Shown: positions 24,897 through 32,527, numbered from the stretch's first letter. The stretch is 55,072 bases of DNA from Alphaproteobacteria bacterium UBA4588 (GCA_949529445.1 CATISA010000032.1:1-55072); one strand, 5' to 3'. The notes: generated by a model not told the origin, from the sequence alone. Translations and numbers: made by a program.

Positions 24897-25982
24897 ATGA
24901 GTCATAATAAATCAATTTCTGTGATACACGAAAGCCAAGCCACCATCTTTTTAGGCTCAGATATCTTCAGAGGGTCTGTTTATGGAAAAGGCCATCCGTT
25001 AAACATTGCCCGTGTTTGGCCTGTCATAGATATTTGCCGTGCGTTTGGCTGGTTGGATGATAATTGTTTTGAGACTGTTGCGCCGGCAAGCGCTGTTGCC
25101 TTGCAGCGTTTTCATTCTGCTGACTATATTGCTGCGTTAAGAGACGCACAAACATATCAGGCGCTTGATGAAAGCCGTCGTCAGCGTCACCGCATCGGCA
25201 TGGATAATAATCCTATTTTTCCGCAGGTCTATGACCGTCCTGCAACCGCAGCAGCGGCGAGCATACGTGGCGCACAATATTTGCTTGAAGGTTGCTATCG
25301 AACGGTATTCAACCCATCTGGCGGCACGCATCATGGTATGCCAGATAAAGCAAATGGGTTCTGTTTTGTGAATGACCCGGCATTAGCATTGCTTACCCTT
25401 GCGGAACAGCCGGATATCAAGATTGCATATCTTGATATTGATGCCCATCATCCAGATGGGGTTCAAGATACACTTTCATCGCATCCGCGTATTAAATTAT
25501 GGTCAGTACACGAAGAAAATAGGTGGCCACGTACCGGACAGCCCGATGATAATGGTGGCGGTCAGGCACGAAATTTTACACTTCCTCGTGGCGCAGATGA
25601 TGATGCATTTCTTACTGTTATTCAGCGCTATATTCTGCCTGAAATAGCAATTTTTGCGCCGGACTATCTGATTCTTCAGGCAGGGTGTGATGGTCTGGGT
25701 GATGACCCACAATCTGGTTTGATGTTCACGACCACAGGCTATTGGCGAAGTATCGAAATGTGTCTGTCGTTATCTCTTCCGACAATGATTTTGGGTGGCG
25801 GTGGCTATAACCCGTTTACAACAGCTCGAGCATGGTCTGGTGTTTGGGGGCTTATCAGAGGACACTCGCCCTATGACACCAAGGCCCCGCAAAGTGTTAT
25901 AGACATATTGACCTCTCTTGAATGGTCACATAGACTTGCACGATCGCGCCCCGACAGGTGGGTGACCCGTCTTTATGATTAG
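24897..25982 (+). CDS. Histone deacetylase-superfamily (AcuC-like) hydrolase
   Basis: 361 residues of the zinc-dependent arginase/deacetylase fold. It has FHSADYIAAL near the N terminus, the paired His in GGTHHGM, the metal-binding DIDAHHPDGVQDT, a later LQAGCDGLGDDP Asp and GGGGYN. The family deacetylates lysines, polyamines or small acetylated compounds. In most members the metal motif reads HHG[ND]G; here the Gly is replaced by Pro, though the metal ligands remain. Substrate unknown. The DUF192 gene follows by 12 bases, suggesting co-transcription. Confidence 0.85.
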   Translation: MSHNKSISVIHESQATIFLGSDIFRGSVYGKGHPLNIARVWPVIDICRAFGWLDDNCFETVAPASAVALQRFHSADYIAALRDAQTYQALDESRRQRHRIGMDNNPIFPQVYDRPATAAAASIRGAQYLLEGCYRTVFNPSGGTHHGMPDKANGFCFVNDPALALLTLAEQPDIKIAYLDIDAHHPDGVQDTLSSHPRIKLWSVHEENRWPRTGQPDDNGGGQARNFTLPRGADDDAFLTVIQRYILPEIAIFAPDYLILQAGCDGLGDDPQSGLMFTTTGYWRSIEMCLSLSLPTMILGGGGYNPFTTARAWSGVWGLIRGHSPYDTKAPQSVIDILTSLEWSHRLARSRPDRWVTRLYD

Positions 25983-25994
25983 GCGTCTCATGCT

Positions 25995-26450
25995 ATGCAT
26001 GCCATTCAATTTTTGAGACTAGCAGCTGTTTTTGGAACGCTATTTATGGCGCTACCTGTTGCAAGTGAGCAGATTACCTTTTCCCGTGGGGATATTCAGC
26101 TTGTCCCTCCCGGCGATGATCCGATCAGCTTTGAGGTTGAATTTGCCATAACACCAGCTGAACGCCGGCACGGGTTGATGTACCGTACGGCCCTTGATGA
26201 GAAAGCTGGCATGTTGTTTGTATTCAGTAATAATGCGTTGCGTCATTTCTGGATGAAAGACACTCCATTATCTCTAGATATTCTGTTTTTCACTGCAGAG
26301 CAGAAGCTGGTTCATGTAGTACCTTCCGCAGAACCCAATAATGATGCCGTGATTTCATCACTTGTGCCAGCGCGTTATGTTCTAGAACTAGAAGCGGGAT
26401 CAGTGAACCGTTTTGGGCTCGCAATTGGCACAGCGCTTGTCATTCCCTAA
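25995..26450 (+). CDS. DUF192 family exported protein
   Basis: 151 residues with an N-terminal signal peptide (hydrophobic ~5-20, likely cleavage near PVASEQ), so periplasmic or membrane-associated. The DUF192 core is clear: VEFAITPAERRHGLMYRTAL, GMLFVF, and RHFWMKDTPLSLDILFF, ending in VLELEAGSVNRFGLAIG. The molecular function of this family is not established. It starts 12 bases after the deacetylase-like gene. Confidence 0.88.
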   Translation: MHAIQFLRLAAVFGTLFMALPVASEQITFSRGDIQLVPPGDDPISFEVEFAITPAERRHGLMYRTALDEKAGMLFVFSNNALRHFWMKDTPLSLDILFFTAEQKLVHVVPSAEPNNDAVISSLVPARYVLELEAGSVNRFGLAIGTALVIP

Positions 26451-26573
26451 GGCTCTATTCAGGAATGTATCCCTGTAATTACCTGCATATTGGTTCTATC
26501 AGGGCGTTAAGTTACTTTATATGCAATTTTAAACTTGAAAATAGGGCAGGTGACAGTGTAGAGATTGCGCAGT

Positions 26574-26650
26574 CGGAGTGTAGCGCAGCCTGGTAGCGCA
26601 TCTGTTTTGGGAACAGAGGGTCGGGAGTTCGAATCTCTCCACTCCGACCA
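26574..26650 (+). tRNA. tRNA-Pro (anticodon TGG)
   Basis: 77-base cloverleaf with encoded CCA. Acceptor CGGAGTG pairs with CACTCCG, the anticodon arm TCTGT TTTGGGA ACAGA reads TGG, and the T arm is GGGAG TTCGAAT CTCTC-like. No displaced 3' copy of this tRNA is seen in the window. Confidence 0.96.
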
Positions 26651-26894
26651 TTTCATCCTATTATATTGTAAATGACCTTTTCTGCTCAGTTCTGGGACAT
26701 CTTGCTCGCGTGCCAGATGGCGGGGTATTCCTTGTCAAAGGCATGATCAAGGGCTGATAGTCACGATGCCTGCGACAAGTTTAACAGTAGGATAGCAGAA
26801 TACAGCGCTTAACTTTTCAAGCATGGCACGATATAACAACATTAATGGTCGTTGTTGAGGGACGCGATTGGCAGAATTTCAGGGAAATATTGCA

Positions 26895-27203
26895 ATGAGC
26901 AAAGCACGTATTTATCAGCCAGCAAAAACAGCCATGCAGTCTGGCCGTAACAAATCGAAAAAGTGGGTTCTGGAATTTGTCCGCTCATCGCGTGTCGAGC
27001 CTGAGCCTCTTATGGGGTGGCAGTCATCAGCTGATACAATGCGTCAGGTTAAGCTGCATTTTGATAGCGTTGATAATGCTGTTGCTTATGCTGAAAAGTA
27101 TTCTCTGGACTATGTTGTAAATTTGCCGCAAAAGCGGTCCCCAAAACCCAAAGCCTATGCTGATAATTTCGCCTTTGGCAGAGCAGGGTCTTGGACACAC
27201 TAG
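26895..27203 (+). CDS. NADH dehydrogenase (complex I) accessory subunit, NDUFS4/ETC_C1 type
   Basis: 102 residues from the ATG at 26895. The family is the 18-kDa complex I subunit found in mitochondria and alphaproteobacteria but not in most other bacteria. Conserved stretches are ARIYQPAKTAMQSG, KKWVLEF, EPLMGWQSS and KAYADNFAFGR. An in-frame TTG at 26868 would add nine residues; family members begin at the MSxARIY position, which supports the ATG, with AGGGA about 10 bases upstream. It stands apart from any nuo operon, as is usual for this gene. Confidence 0.9.
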   Translation: MSKARIYQPAKTAMQSGRNKSKKWVLEFVRSSRVEPEPLMGWQSSADTMRQVKLHFDSVDNAVAYAEKYSLDYVVNLPQKRSPKPKAYADNFAFGRAGSWTH

Positions 27204-27284
27204 TCCAAGATAACAGGGGGCAGGGGCCGTAACGTCAAACTTAAATTTACAGAAGTTTTTATTTCCTGTAAAAACCATCGCAAC

Positions 27285-27361
27285 GGTTCCGTAGCTCAAC
27301 TGGATAGAGCAGCTGACTTCTAATCAGCAGGTTGGGGGTTCGAGTCCTCCCGGAATCGCCA
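27285..27361 (+). tRNA. tRNA-Arg (anticodon TCT)
   Basis: 77-base cloverleaf with encoded CCA. Acceptor GGTTCCG pairs with CGGAATC, the anticodon arm GCTGA CTTCTAA TCAGC reads TCT, and the T arm is TGGGGG TTCGAGT CCTCCC-like. The portion from the D loop onward is repeated exactly 1000 bases downstream. Confidence 0.96.
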
Positions 27362-27579
27362 CAATTTCAGGTACTTGCTGATTGCGGATTTAAGCTAACT
27401 GATACGTTAGGAAGCCATCATGGGCATAAGAAATAGCAATCAGTTGGCCCTTATCATTTATCTACGTCCGTTAATGTTATTCGGGTAACCCAAAAGATAA
27501 ACATTTGAAGCATTCATATAGAAAAGAAGGGTAGTTTTCTATTGTATTTGAGCAAGTGCATCAATGTTAAACTTTTGGG

Positions 27580-27900
27580 TTAGTCTCGAGAGTCCCATCT
27601 CAAACGAACAACACCTCTGTCGGCTGTTGTAATTGCTGCATTCTCCTCATCCTGAGGGATGCCGTTCAATATCTTTTGGCACTCTATGAAAGCTTTCTCA
27701 TCTCGATAGGCATAATAAGTACCTATTCTAAATTTTCCCTGCTTGTTCCAAACTTGTGTCACAGTGAATGATACTAACCCTGCTTTTCGCATTGGTTCAC
27801 TGTATTTCTCTATATTCTTTTCAAATTCGGTGATTTTCATTTCCATATGTGCTTTAGTTGGATAATCCTCAGTGTTGTAACTCAATAATTTTGCATCCAT
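27580..27900 (-). CDS. Hypothetical protein in the tRNA-Arg-bounded segment
   Basis: 106 residues from the ATG at 27900 (an in-frame TTG at 27912 is also possible); a GGGGATAG stretch upstream could be the ribosome-binding site. Charged, soluble, no signal or membrane segment: N-terminal MEMKITEFEKNIEKYSEPMRKAG, then a beta-rich VSFTVTQVWNKQGKFRIGTYYAYRDEKAF. The pattern of an amphipathic helix followed by strands recalls dimeric alpha/beta ferredoxin-like folds (antibiotic monooxygenase type), but no family can be assigned. It is the only sizeable ORF between the two tRNA-Arg copies. Confidence 0.5.
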   Translation of the reverse strand: MDAKLLSYNTEDYPTKAHMEMKITEFEKNIEKYSEPMRKAGLVSFTVTQVWNKQGKFRIGTYYAYRDEKAFIECQKILNGIPQDEENAAITTADRGVVRLRWDSRD

Positions 27901-28016
27901 ATCTATCCCCAATCAATTCACAATTTTGCTAAGAAATTTTGCTTATATTCACTTAGCCAATAATTTTGATTTCTCTTCAACAAATTATTTATCGACTGAT
28001 AACTTTTGACAGCTTT

Positions 28017-28226
28017 TTAGCCAATTTCTGAAGTTTTCTCTAATGAAGTAGCTCGTATCACTGTTTGCTTCAGGTTCAGGAGAAAAGCTTGAGCGCTAGG
28101 GTTGTCTGACGGAATATTAGCTTCAATAAATGCCAACTTTGGTCTCAAGTCTATTAGCCAACTCATATGGAAATAAACGTTTGAATTACTGGCGGTCGCC
28201 AAGTTCAACTGATGAATTATTTGCAT
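28017..28226 (-). CDS. Doubtful small ORF
   Basis: 69 residues, no recognised motif, no convincing ribosome-binding site. It sits in AT-rich DNA between the 106-residue ORF and the decayed tRNA-Arg copy. Mixed composition without a membrane segment. It may be a remnant of a longer gene or non-coding; listed because nothing else explains this stretch. Confidence 0.2.
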   Translation of the reverse strand: MQIIHQLNLATASNSNVYFHMSWLIDLRPKLAFIEANIPSDNPSAQAFLLNLKQTVIRATSLEKTSEIG

Positions 28227-28296
28227 CTATTTCGCACGGCGTGGTATATTAAAGACATCAGTCGACCTTCTGTAACTGTTGCTCTTCCAAGAAAAA

Positions 28297-28361
28297 CAAC
28301 TGGATAGAGTAGCTGACTTCTAATCAGCAGGTTGGGGGCTCGCTTCCCCCCGGAATCGCCA
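28297..28361 (+). pseudogene. Decayed 3' copy of tRNA-Arg
   Basis: Repeats tRNA-Arg from the D loop to CCA with five substitutions in 65. The anticodon arm is intact, but the T loop is changed (TTCGAGT to CTCGCTT) and the upstream bases cannot form the acceptor 5' strand or D stem, so it should not give a functional tRNA. Confidence 0.8.
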
Positions 28362-28477
28362 TTTTTTCGAGCAATTCGCTGATAAGCAAAACGTGCTAAC
28401 CGATACGTTACGACCGATTACAAAGGCTCAAAGTTTCTTAGATAGCACTCAGTATTGGATAGTTATCAGTGCAAGTA

Positions 28478-28753
28478 TTACCCATAAAAAAGCCCCACCA
28501 AAAGGTAGGGCTTTCCTGAAATTAACTCTCTGCAACCACTGTTGCTAACTAGTTGTTTCTGTGCTGAAGGAGCAGAATCATTAATTTCTGTGGTTGTTCT
28601 TGCAAAAATCACGCCAGATATGGTAAATAAAACCATTCTCGCCAAGGTGAGAGCTTCAGGAGAGTCCAGATAAGCATCCTTATTCCATTCATTGTACCAG
28701 CATTTTGACCATCTATTTAGCTTGTAGTAATGGTCTGTGGTTATTTTTTTCAC
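28478..28753 (-). CDS. Small ORF overlapping its own terminator (uncertain)
   Basis: 91 codons from a GTG at 28753 with no clear ribosome-binding site. The middle part looks protein-like (NRWSKCWYNEWNKDAYLDSPEALTLARMVLF, with a possible short membrane segment), but the last dozen codons lie within an intrinsic terminator (28484-28514) and the stop codon is beyond its T tract. Either the frame is broken near the end, or the transcript is a terminator-ended small RNA and the ORF is incidental. Confidence 0.3.
   Translation of the reverse strand: MKKITTDHYYKLNRWSKCWYNEWNKDAYLDSPEALTLARMVLFTISGVIFARTTTEINDSAPSAQKQLVSNSGCRELISGKPYLLVGLFYG
28484..28514 (-). terminator. Intrinsic terminator (minus strand)
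   Basis: On the minus strand, AAGCCCTACC and GGTGGGGCTT form a 10-bp stem with one U-G wobble and a TTTT loop, followed by TTTTT. On the plus strand the wobble would be a C-A mismatch, so the minus-strand reading is the functional one. Confidence 0.8.
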
Positions 28754-29124
28754 AACAGAGGTAAGAAGCGAAGAACGGCACCGTTCTGAAAGTGCTTTTC
28801 CCCTTTTAGCAGAAGGTTACAGTCTGTAGCGGATTGAGCTCTTTTTCCTGTCGTTAAAAGTTCACTTACGAGATGTAAAACGGCAAAATCACTTCTGCGC
28901 ATTTGGCAATATGCATTAGGGTCTTATTCAGATGATAAGACTGCACCCTATGATAAGCCGATGCTTGTTATCAGAACATTTTGGGTGCTGCTTCATATTG
29001 CAACTTGCTTATTTATCGTTGCGGGTAACGGCAAAATCCTCGGCCTCTAGTAGGAGCTGCCTCGCCTCTCAACACACAACTTATTTATGAAAGGGAGGCC
29101 GTGATGTAGCGCGTTAGTCATACC
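28754..29124. other. 371-base stretch without a conventional gene
   Basis: No ORF with a standard start fills this gap. The plus strand holds a strongly protein-like open frame ending at 29050 (listed separately). A 7-bp inverted repeat CGGCCTC/GAGGCCG (29041-29047 and 29095-29101) encloses a 47-base loop just before the end of the DUF2938 gene. Confidence 0.4.
28880..29050 (+). CDS. Probable small membrane protein with no canonical start codon
   Basis: The plus-strand frame is open from 28838 to TAG at 29050 but contains no ATG, GTG or TTG at its N-terminal end. From the ACG at 28880 it would encode about 56 residues: a basic amphipathic start (AKSLLRIWQYALG), a charged middle (SDDKTAPYDKP) and a membrane helix (TFWVLLHIATCLFIVAGNG). 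This composition and order look strongly coding. ACG is one base from ATG, so the start may be a rare codon, lost by mutation (pseudogene) or a sequencing error; CTG 28895 and ATT 28901 are other candidates. Confidence 0.4.
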   Translation, partial: TAKSLLRIWQYALGSYSDDKTAPYDKPMLVIRTFWVLLHIATCLFIVAGNGKILGL

Positions 29125-29601
29125 TTATCCCAACTGCGAAAAGGCTAACCCCATTGCTGTGCCGAAGACAGCATGTGACAGCATCGCCAGAATGCATGCT
29201 TTCAGCGGTGTGGGTGTACCACGGGCAAAAAAACCTTTGCCAAGAGCCGGCATGAAGAAACACCACGGAACAACAGAACTTAGAATGCCAAAAATTAGGC
29301 CATCCTGGCCGCTATAGGAGAGCATAGTGAGCTTTTCAACCAGCACCCAATAAGCAACGGCATAGCCAATACCAACGAGGTAATGCACAACCCAGCCGAG
29401 CGTTACTTCACCTGGCAGTGCCGGCATGTCATCAATCGCAGGATTAATAAGAGCGCCTTTGGTAACCCCATAATAGGACCAGCGTCCCACAATGCCCCAG
29501 TTTGAGGCTGGAATATTAACAGTTAACTGAAGCAGCTTTTGCCAGATATCCATTGCAGCACAGGCAACAATGCCAGCGGTGATAATCGCAATAATAGACA
29601 T
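29125..29601 (-). CDS. DUF2938 family membrane protein
   Basis: 158 residues from the ATG at 29601, which has AGAAAGG about 6 bases upstream; a longer in-frame start at 29631 is not supported. About four to five membrane helices: an N-terminal helix (IIAIITAGIVACAAMDIW), HYLVGIGYAVAYWVLV, GLIFGILSSVVPWCFFMPALG and a final LSHAVFGTAMGLAF. The conserved Asp in the first helix and the central WVVHYLVG stretch match DUF2938 as I know it. Function unknown for the family. Confidence 0.75.
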   Translation of the reverse strand: MSIIAIITAGIVACAAMDIWQKLLQLTVNIPASNWGIVGRWSYYGVTKGALINPAIDDMPALPGEVTLGWVVHYLVGIGYAVAYWVLVEKLTMLSYSGQDGLIFGILSSVVPWCFFMPALGKGFFARGTPTPLKACILAMLSHAVFGTAMGLAFSQLG

Positions 29602-29766
29602 GTTACACCTTTCTGAAAACGTTCTTGTCATAACTGTAAAGCCTTATCTGCTTGTCTTAAAGCTCCTTTTTTCCCTTTTGTGGCAATGTTGTTTTCTTCT
29701 GGCAGTATTATGCTGGATATCCTACGATTTTGTCTGTGATATGCGCGTTGAGGGTAAGGGGGCAAG

Positions 29767-30594
29767 ATGTCAGAGAGAAAAAATGAAAAGATAAAAGAAG
29801 AAATGTCGTTTGAGACATTGTTGTTTGATGTTGCTGATAATATCGCAACGATCACATTGAACCGTCCGGATAAGCTAAATGCTCTAAATTATCAGATGGC
29901 ACATGATTTATTAGCTGTTGCAATTCAATGTGACGAGCGTCGTGACATTCGGGCGGTTGTTATCACTGGGGCAGGCGATAAAGCGTTTTGTGCTGGGGGT
30001 GATTTACTTTCATTTCATGCACACTCCCCTGATATGGCCTCTCACCTGAAATCAGTGACCCTGTTGTTACATGGTGCTATATCGCGGTTCACGCGCATGG
30101 ATGCACCTGTTATTGTGGCGATAAACGGCGTGGCGGCAGGAGCAGGCATTTCGTTTGTTGGGTTTCCGGATTTAGCCATTGCCTCGTCTGAGGCGCGATT
30201 TGTATCTGCTTATACTGGCTCTGGCCTTACCCCTGATGGTTCATCAACTTATTTTCTGCCGCGCATTATAGGTCAGCGTCGTTATCTGGAATTGGCAATG
30301 ACGAACCGTGTGCTATCAGCTGATGAAGCAGCGGAATGGGGGTTGGTGAATAAAGTTGTGCCGCATTCCTCTGTAATGCAGGAAGCTCATAATCTTGCAA
30401 CCACTCTTGCTGCTGGCCCATCTCGTGCCTTTGGCCGGCTGAAGGATATGATTCATCAATCCTTTGGCGCATCTGCGGAGGGGCAGATGGAGCTAGAAGC
30501 ACGGATGTTGGCAGAGTCAACAAAGACAGAAGACGGGCAGGCAGGTATTGCGGCATTTGTAGCAAAAACAAAGCCGATATTTTCAGGGAAATAG
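29767..30594 (+). CDS. Enoyl-CoA hydratase/isomerase family protein (PaaG-like)
   Basis: 275 residues of the crotonase fold. Present are LNRPDKLNALNYQM, the oxyanion-hole AFCAGGDLLSF, and the second oxyanion strand VAINGVAAGAGISF. At the catalytic position the sequence is GLTPDGSSTYFLPR, where an Asp stands in place of the second Glu of classical hydratases; this is the pattern of PaaG-type isomerases and related enzymes. The first ~15 residues are a Lys/Glu-rich extension. Monocistronic as far as visible; substrate not predictable. Confidence 0.87.
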   Translation: MSERKNEKIKEEMSFETLLFDVADNIATITLNRPDKLNALNYQMAHDLLAVAIQCDERRDIRAVVITGAGDKAFCAGGDLLSFHAHSPDMASHLKSVTLLLHGAISRFTRMDAPVIVAINGVAAGAGISFVGFPDLAIASSEARFVSAYTGSGLTPDGSSTYFLPRIIGQRRYLELAMTNRVLSADEAAEWGLVNKVVPHSSVMQEAHNLATTLAAGPSRAFGRLKDMIHQSFGASAEGQMELEARMLAESTKTEDGQAGIAAFVAKTKPIFSGK

Positions 30595-30660
30595 CCAGAG
30601 TTAAGGTTGAGGTTCTTTATCTTAACGGTAACAAGCTGTACTTTTTTACTGGCTTAAAAT

Positions 30661-30679
30661 GCGAATGATTATTACTTAC
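30661..30679. promoter_or_regulatory. Weak Fur-box-like sequence upstream of iron-type permease
   Basis: The 19 bases starting at 30661 match the classical E. coli Fur consensus at 12 of 19 positions. This is a borderline score in AT-rich DNA, and many alphaproteobacteria use Irr or RirA instead, but the position 117 bases before an iron-type permease is suggestive. Confidence 0.22.
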
Positions 30680-30723
30680 ATCTTTAGCTGGTAGTAATTG
30701 TCTCTAGTCAATATCATGCGAGC

Positions 30724-30737
30724 GTGTATTGATACAC
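30724..30737. promoter_or_regulatory. Perfect 14-base palindrome, candidate operator
   Basis: GTGTAT-TG-ATACAC is a perfect dyad 58 bases upstream of the permease ATG. Its size and symmetry fit a dimeric repressor site. No regulator gene is nearby to name. Confidence 0.3.
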
Positions 30738-30795
30738 ATCATTTCAGACGAGGTAAGAGGCGGATTAATATCTCCGCAAGGGAAGTCATATACGA

Positions 30796-32466
30796 ATGTC
30801 ACTATTTCGTAATTTGTCGATTGGGTTTGGACCGGTTCACAATGTTGTGAGCTTTCAGCAACGTGTCTGGCAGGTCATACTGACTATCTTGTGCTTGTTG
30901 CTTCTGGCACCCATCATGGCAGTTATTGTGTCGGCCATTGGCGATACAAGCGGACTTTTGCGCCATCTTACCTACACAGTGCTACCGACTTACGTGACAA
31001 CTACGCTTTCCTTGATGTTTGCGGTTGGCCTTATTGCCCTGCTGTTTGGAGTCACAACCGCGTGGATTGTTAGCCGGTATCAGTTTTTTGGGAAAAGAGT
31101 CATTGAATGGATGCTGGTTCTTCCTGCTGCTATTCCTGCCTATATCATTGCCTATTGCTATACAGATTTTCTCGAATATGCTGGCCCTCTTCAGACAGGG
31201 TTGCGGGCCTTGTTTGGTTGGCAGAGTTCGCGGGATTACTGGTTTCCTGAAGTGAGGTCTTTTGGCGGCGCAGCGCTTATGATGGCCTCTGTTCTGTATC
31301 CATATGTCTATCTTCTTGCGCGGACAGCTTTTCGCCAGACATCACGAGATCTTTTTGAGATGACGGCTTTGTCAGGCCGAAATATGTTCGTCTATGCTGC
31401 TCTGCCGCTGGCGCGTCCTGCAATTGTAGCTGGCTTATCACTCGTGCTGATGGAAGTTGTGTCTGATTTTGGCACTGTTGAATTTTTTGCTCTTGAAACA
31501 CTCACTCTGGGTATTTTCAATGTATGGCTAGGGATGAATAATATTACTGCCGCGGCTCAACTTGCAGTATTTGCATTTTTTCTGATTGGCGGATTGCTGA
31601 TGATAGAAATTTTTGCTCGGTCGCGCGCCTCTTTCCGGCATGGTGGTAGCGGACGCCATGGGGTTCCTGTTATCAGACTTTCTAGAAGTAAAGCAGCCTT
31701 ATCGATTCTGTTATGCAGTATTCCTATTATCATTGGGTTTGCGGGGCCGTTTGCTATTCTCCTCACATTTGTGATTGACGATCTTATGTGGGGTTTTCAG
31801 ATAGCACAGGCGGCTAATATTAGTCGCCTGGCTACAAACTCGCTTCTGCTTGCAGCTGTTATCGCAGGGCTAATTTTATTACTCAGTGTGATTATTGGAC
31901 TCATCTCAACCTATCAGTCAGGCCGATTTGGACAGATACTCTCTGCTGCCTCTGCAATTGGATATGCCTTTCCTGGAACCATACTTGCGCTTGGCGTCTT
32001 GGGATTTACCGGATATTGGGACGGAGTTTTTCACTCTGTCTTCTCGACCACATTTTTTGCCGGAGGGTTTATGGTCCTGATTCTCGGGCTTATCGTGCGC
32101 TTTCAGGCTGTTGGTTTTGGGGCTGTATTGTCCGGGCTTGAGCGGATGCCGCCCCATATGATGGAGTCGGGTCGCATTTTAGGGCATGGGTTTAGTCAGT
32201 CTGTGCGCTCAGTTATCTTTCCATTATTACGGAGTTCAGTGCTTGTTGGGGGACTTTTGGTATTTGTTGATATTCTAAAAGAACTTCCCATGACATTGAT
32301 TTTACGTCCATTTTCGTTTGAGACATTCTCAACATTTACCTATCAATATGCTAAAGAGGAAATGTTGGAACAGGCGGCATTGCCAGCATTATTTATTGTT
32401 CTTGCTGGTCTTGCGCCAGTGATAGTTGCAAATTCAGCGTTACGGGCTAGCACCACCAAAATGTAG
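30796..32466 (+). CDS. Fe(3+)-type ABC transporter permease (FbpB/SfuB-like), orphan
   Basis: 556 residues comprising two fused permease halves, each with about six membrane helices and a binding-protein-dependent transport domain. EAA-like loops are seen at FEMTALSGRNMFVYAALPLARPAIVAG and MMESGRILGHGFSQSVRSVIFPLLRSS. The double-length architecture is typical of ferric iron uptake permeases (FbpB, SfuB, HitB) and of ThiP. Neither the ATPase nor the binding protein is adjacent, so partners must be encoded elsewhere. Upstream are a weak Fur-like match and a perfect palindrome. Iron is the likeliest substrate but is not proven. Confidence 0.83.
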   Translation: MSLFRNLSIGFGPVHNVVSFQQRVWQVILTILCLLLLAPIMAVIVSAIGDTSGLLRHLTYTVLPTYVTTTLSLMFAVGLIALLFGVTTAWIVSRYQFFGKRVIEWMLVLPAAIPAYIIAYCYTDFLEYAGPLQTGLRALFGWQSSRDYWFPEVRSFGGAALMMASVLYPYVYLLARTAFRQTSRDLFEMTALSGRNMFVYAALPLARPAIVAGLSLVLMEVVSDFGTVEFFALETLTLGIFNVWLGMNNITAAAQLAVFAFFLIGGLLMIEIFARSRASFRHGGSGRHGVPVIRLSRSKAALSILLCSIPIIIGFAGPFAILLTFVIDDLMWGFQIAQAANISRLATNSLLLAAVIAGLILLLSVIIGLISTYQSGRFGQILSAASAIGYAFPGTILALGVLGFTGYWDGVFHSVFSTTFFAGGFMVLILGLIVRFQAVGFGAVLSGLERMPPHMMESGRILGHGFSQSVRSVIFPLLRSSVLVGGLLVFVDILKELPMTLILRPFSFETFSTFTYQYAKEEMLEQAALPALFIVLAGLAPVIVANSALRASTTKM

Positions 32467-32467
32467 A

Positions 32468-32527
32468 AAACCTACTTCATTATTATTTGTTATTTATACT
32501 AGAGTAGGTTTAGTAGGTAGGTATAAT
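32468..32527 (+). promoter_or_regulatory. Inverted repeat and TATAAT box upstream of the DHDPS-family gene
   Basis: AAACCTACT (32468-32476) and AGTAGGTTT (32503-32511) are a perfect 9-base inverted repeat with an AT-rich 26-base interval. A further GTAGGT follows at 32513-32518, directly before TATAAT (32522-32527). It could be an operator cluster at a promoter; the hairpin lacks a T tract and is a poor terminator. Confidence 0.35.

Larger units (their letters stand above)
27297..28361. mobile_element. Candidate segment bounded by tRNA-Arg and its decayed copy
   Basis: 27297-27361 (tRNA-Arg D loop to CCA) and 28297-28361 match at 60 of 65 positions. A second short match follows in the 3' flank: GCTAAC-GATACGTTA at about 27394 and 28395. 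The interval holds only small ORFs of unknown function and is AT-rich. It may be an integrated element without its integrase, or a local tandem duplication with decay; the flank homology fits duplication at least as well. Confidence 0.4.

Noticed and set aside
28262-28361. Second functional tRNA-Arg
   Set aside because: The acceptor 5' strand and D stem cannot form and the T loop is altered.
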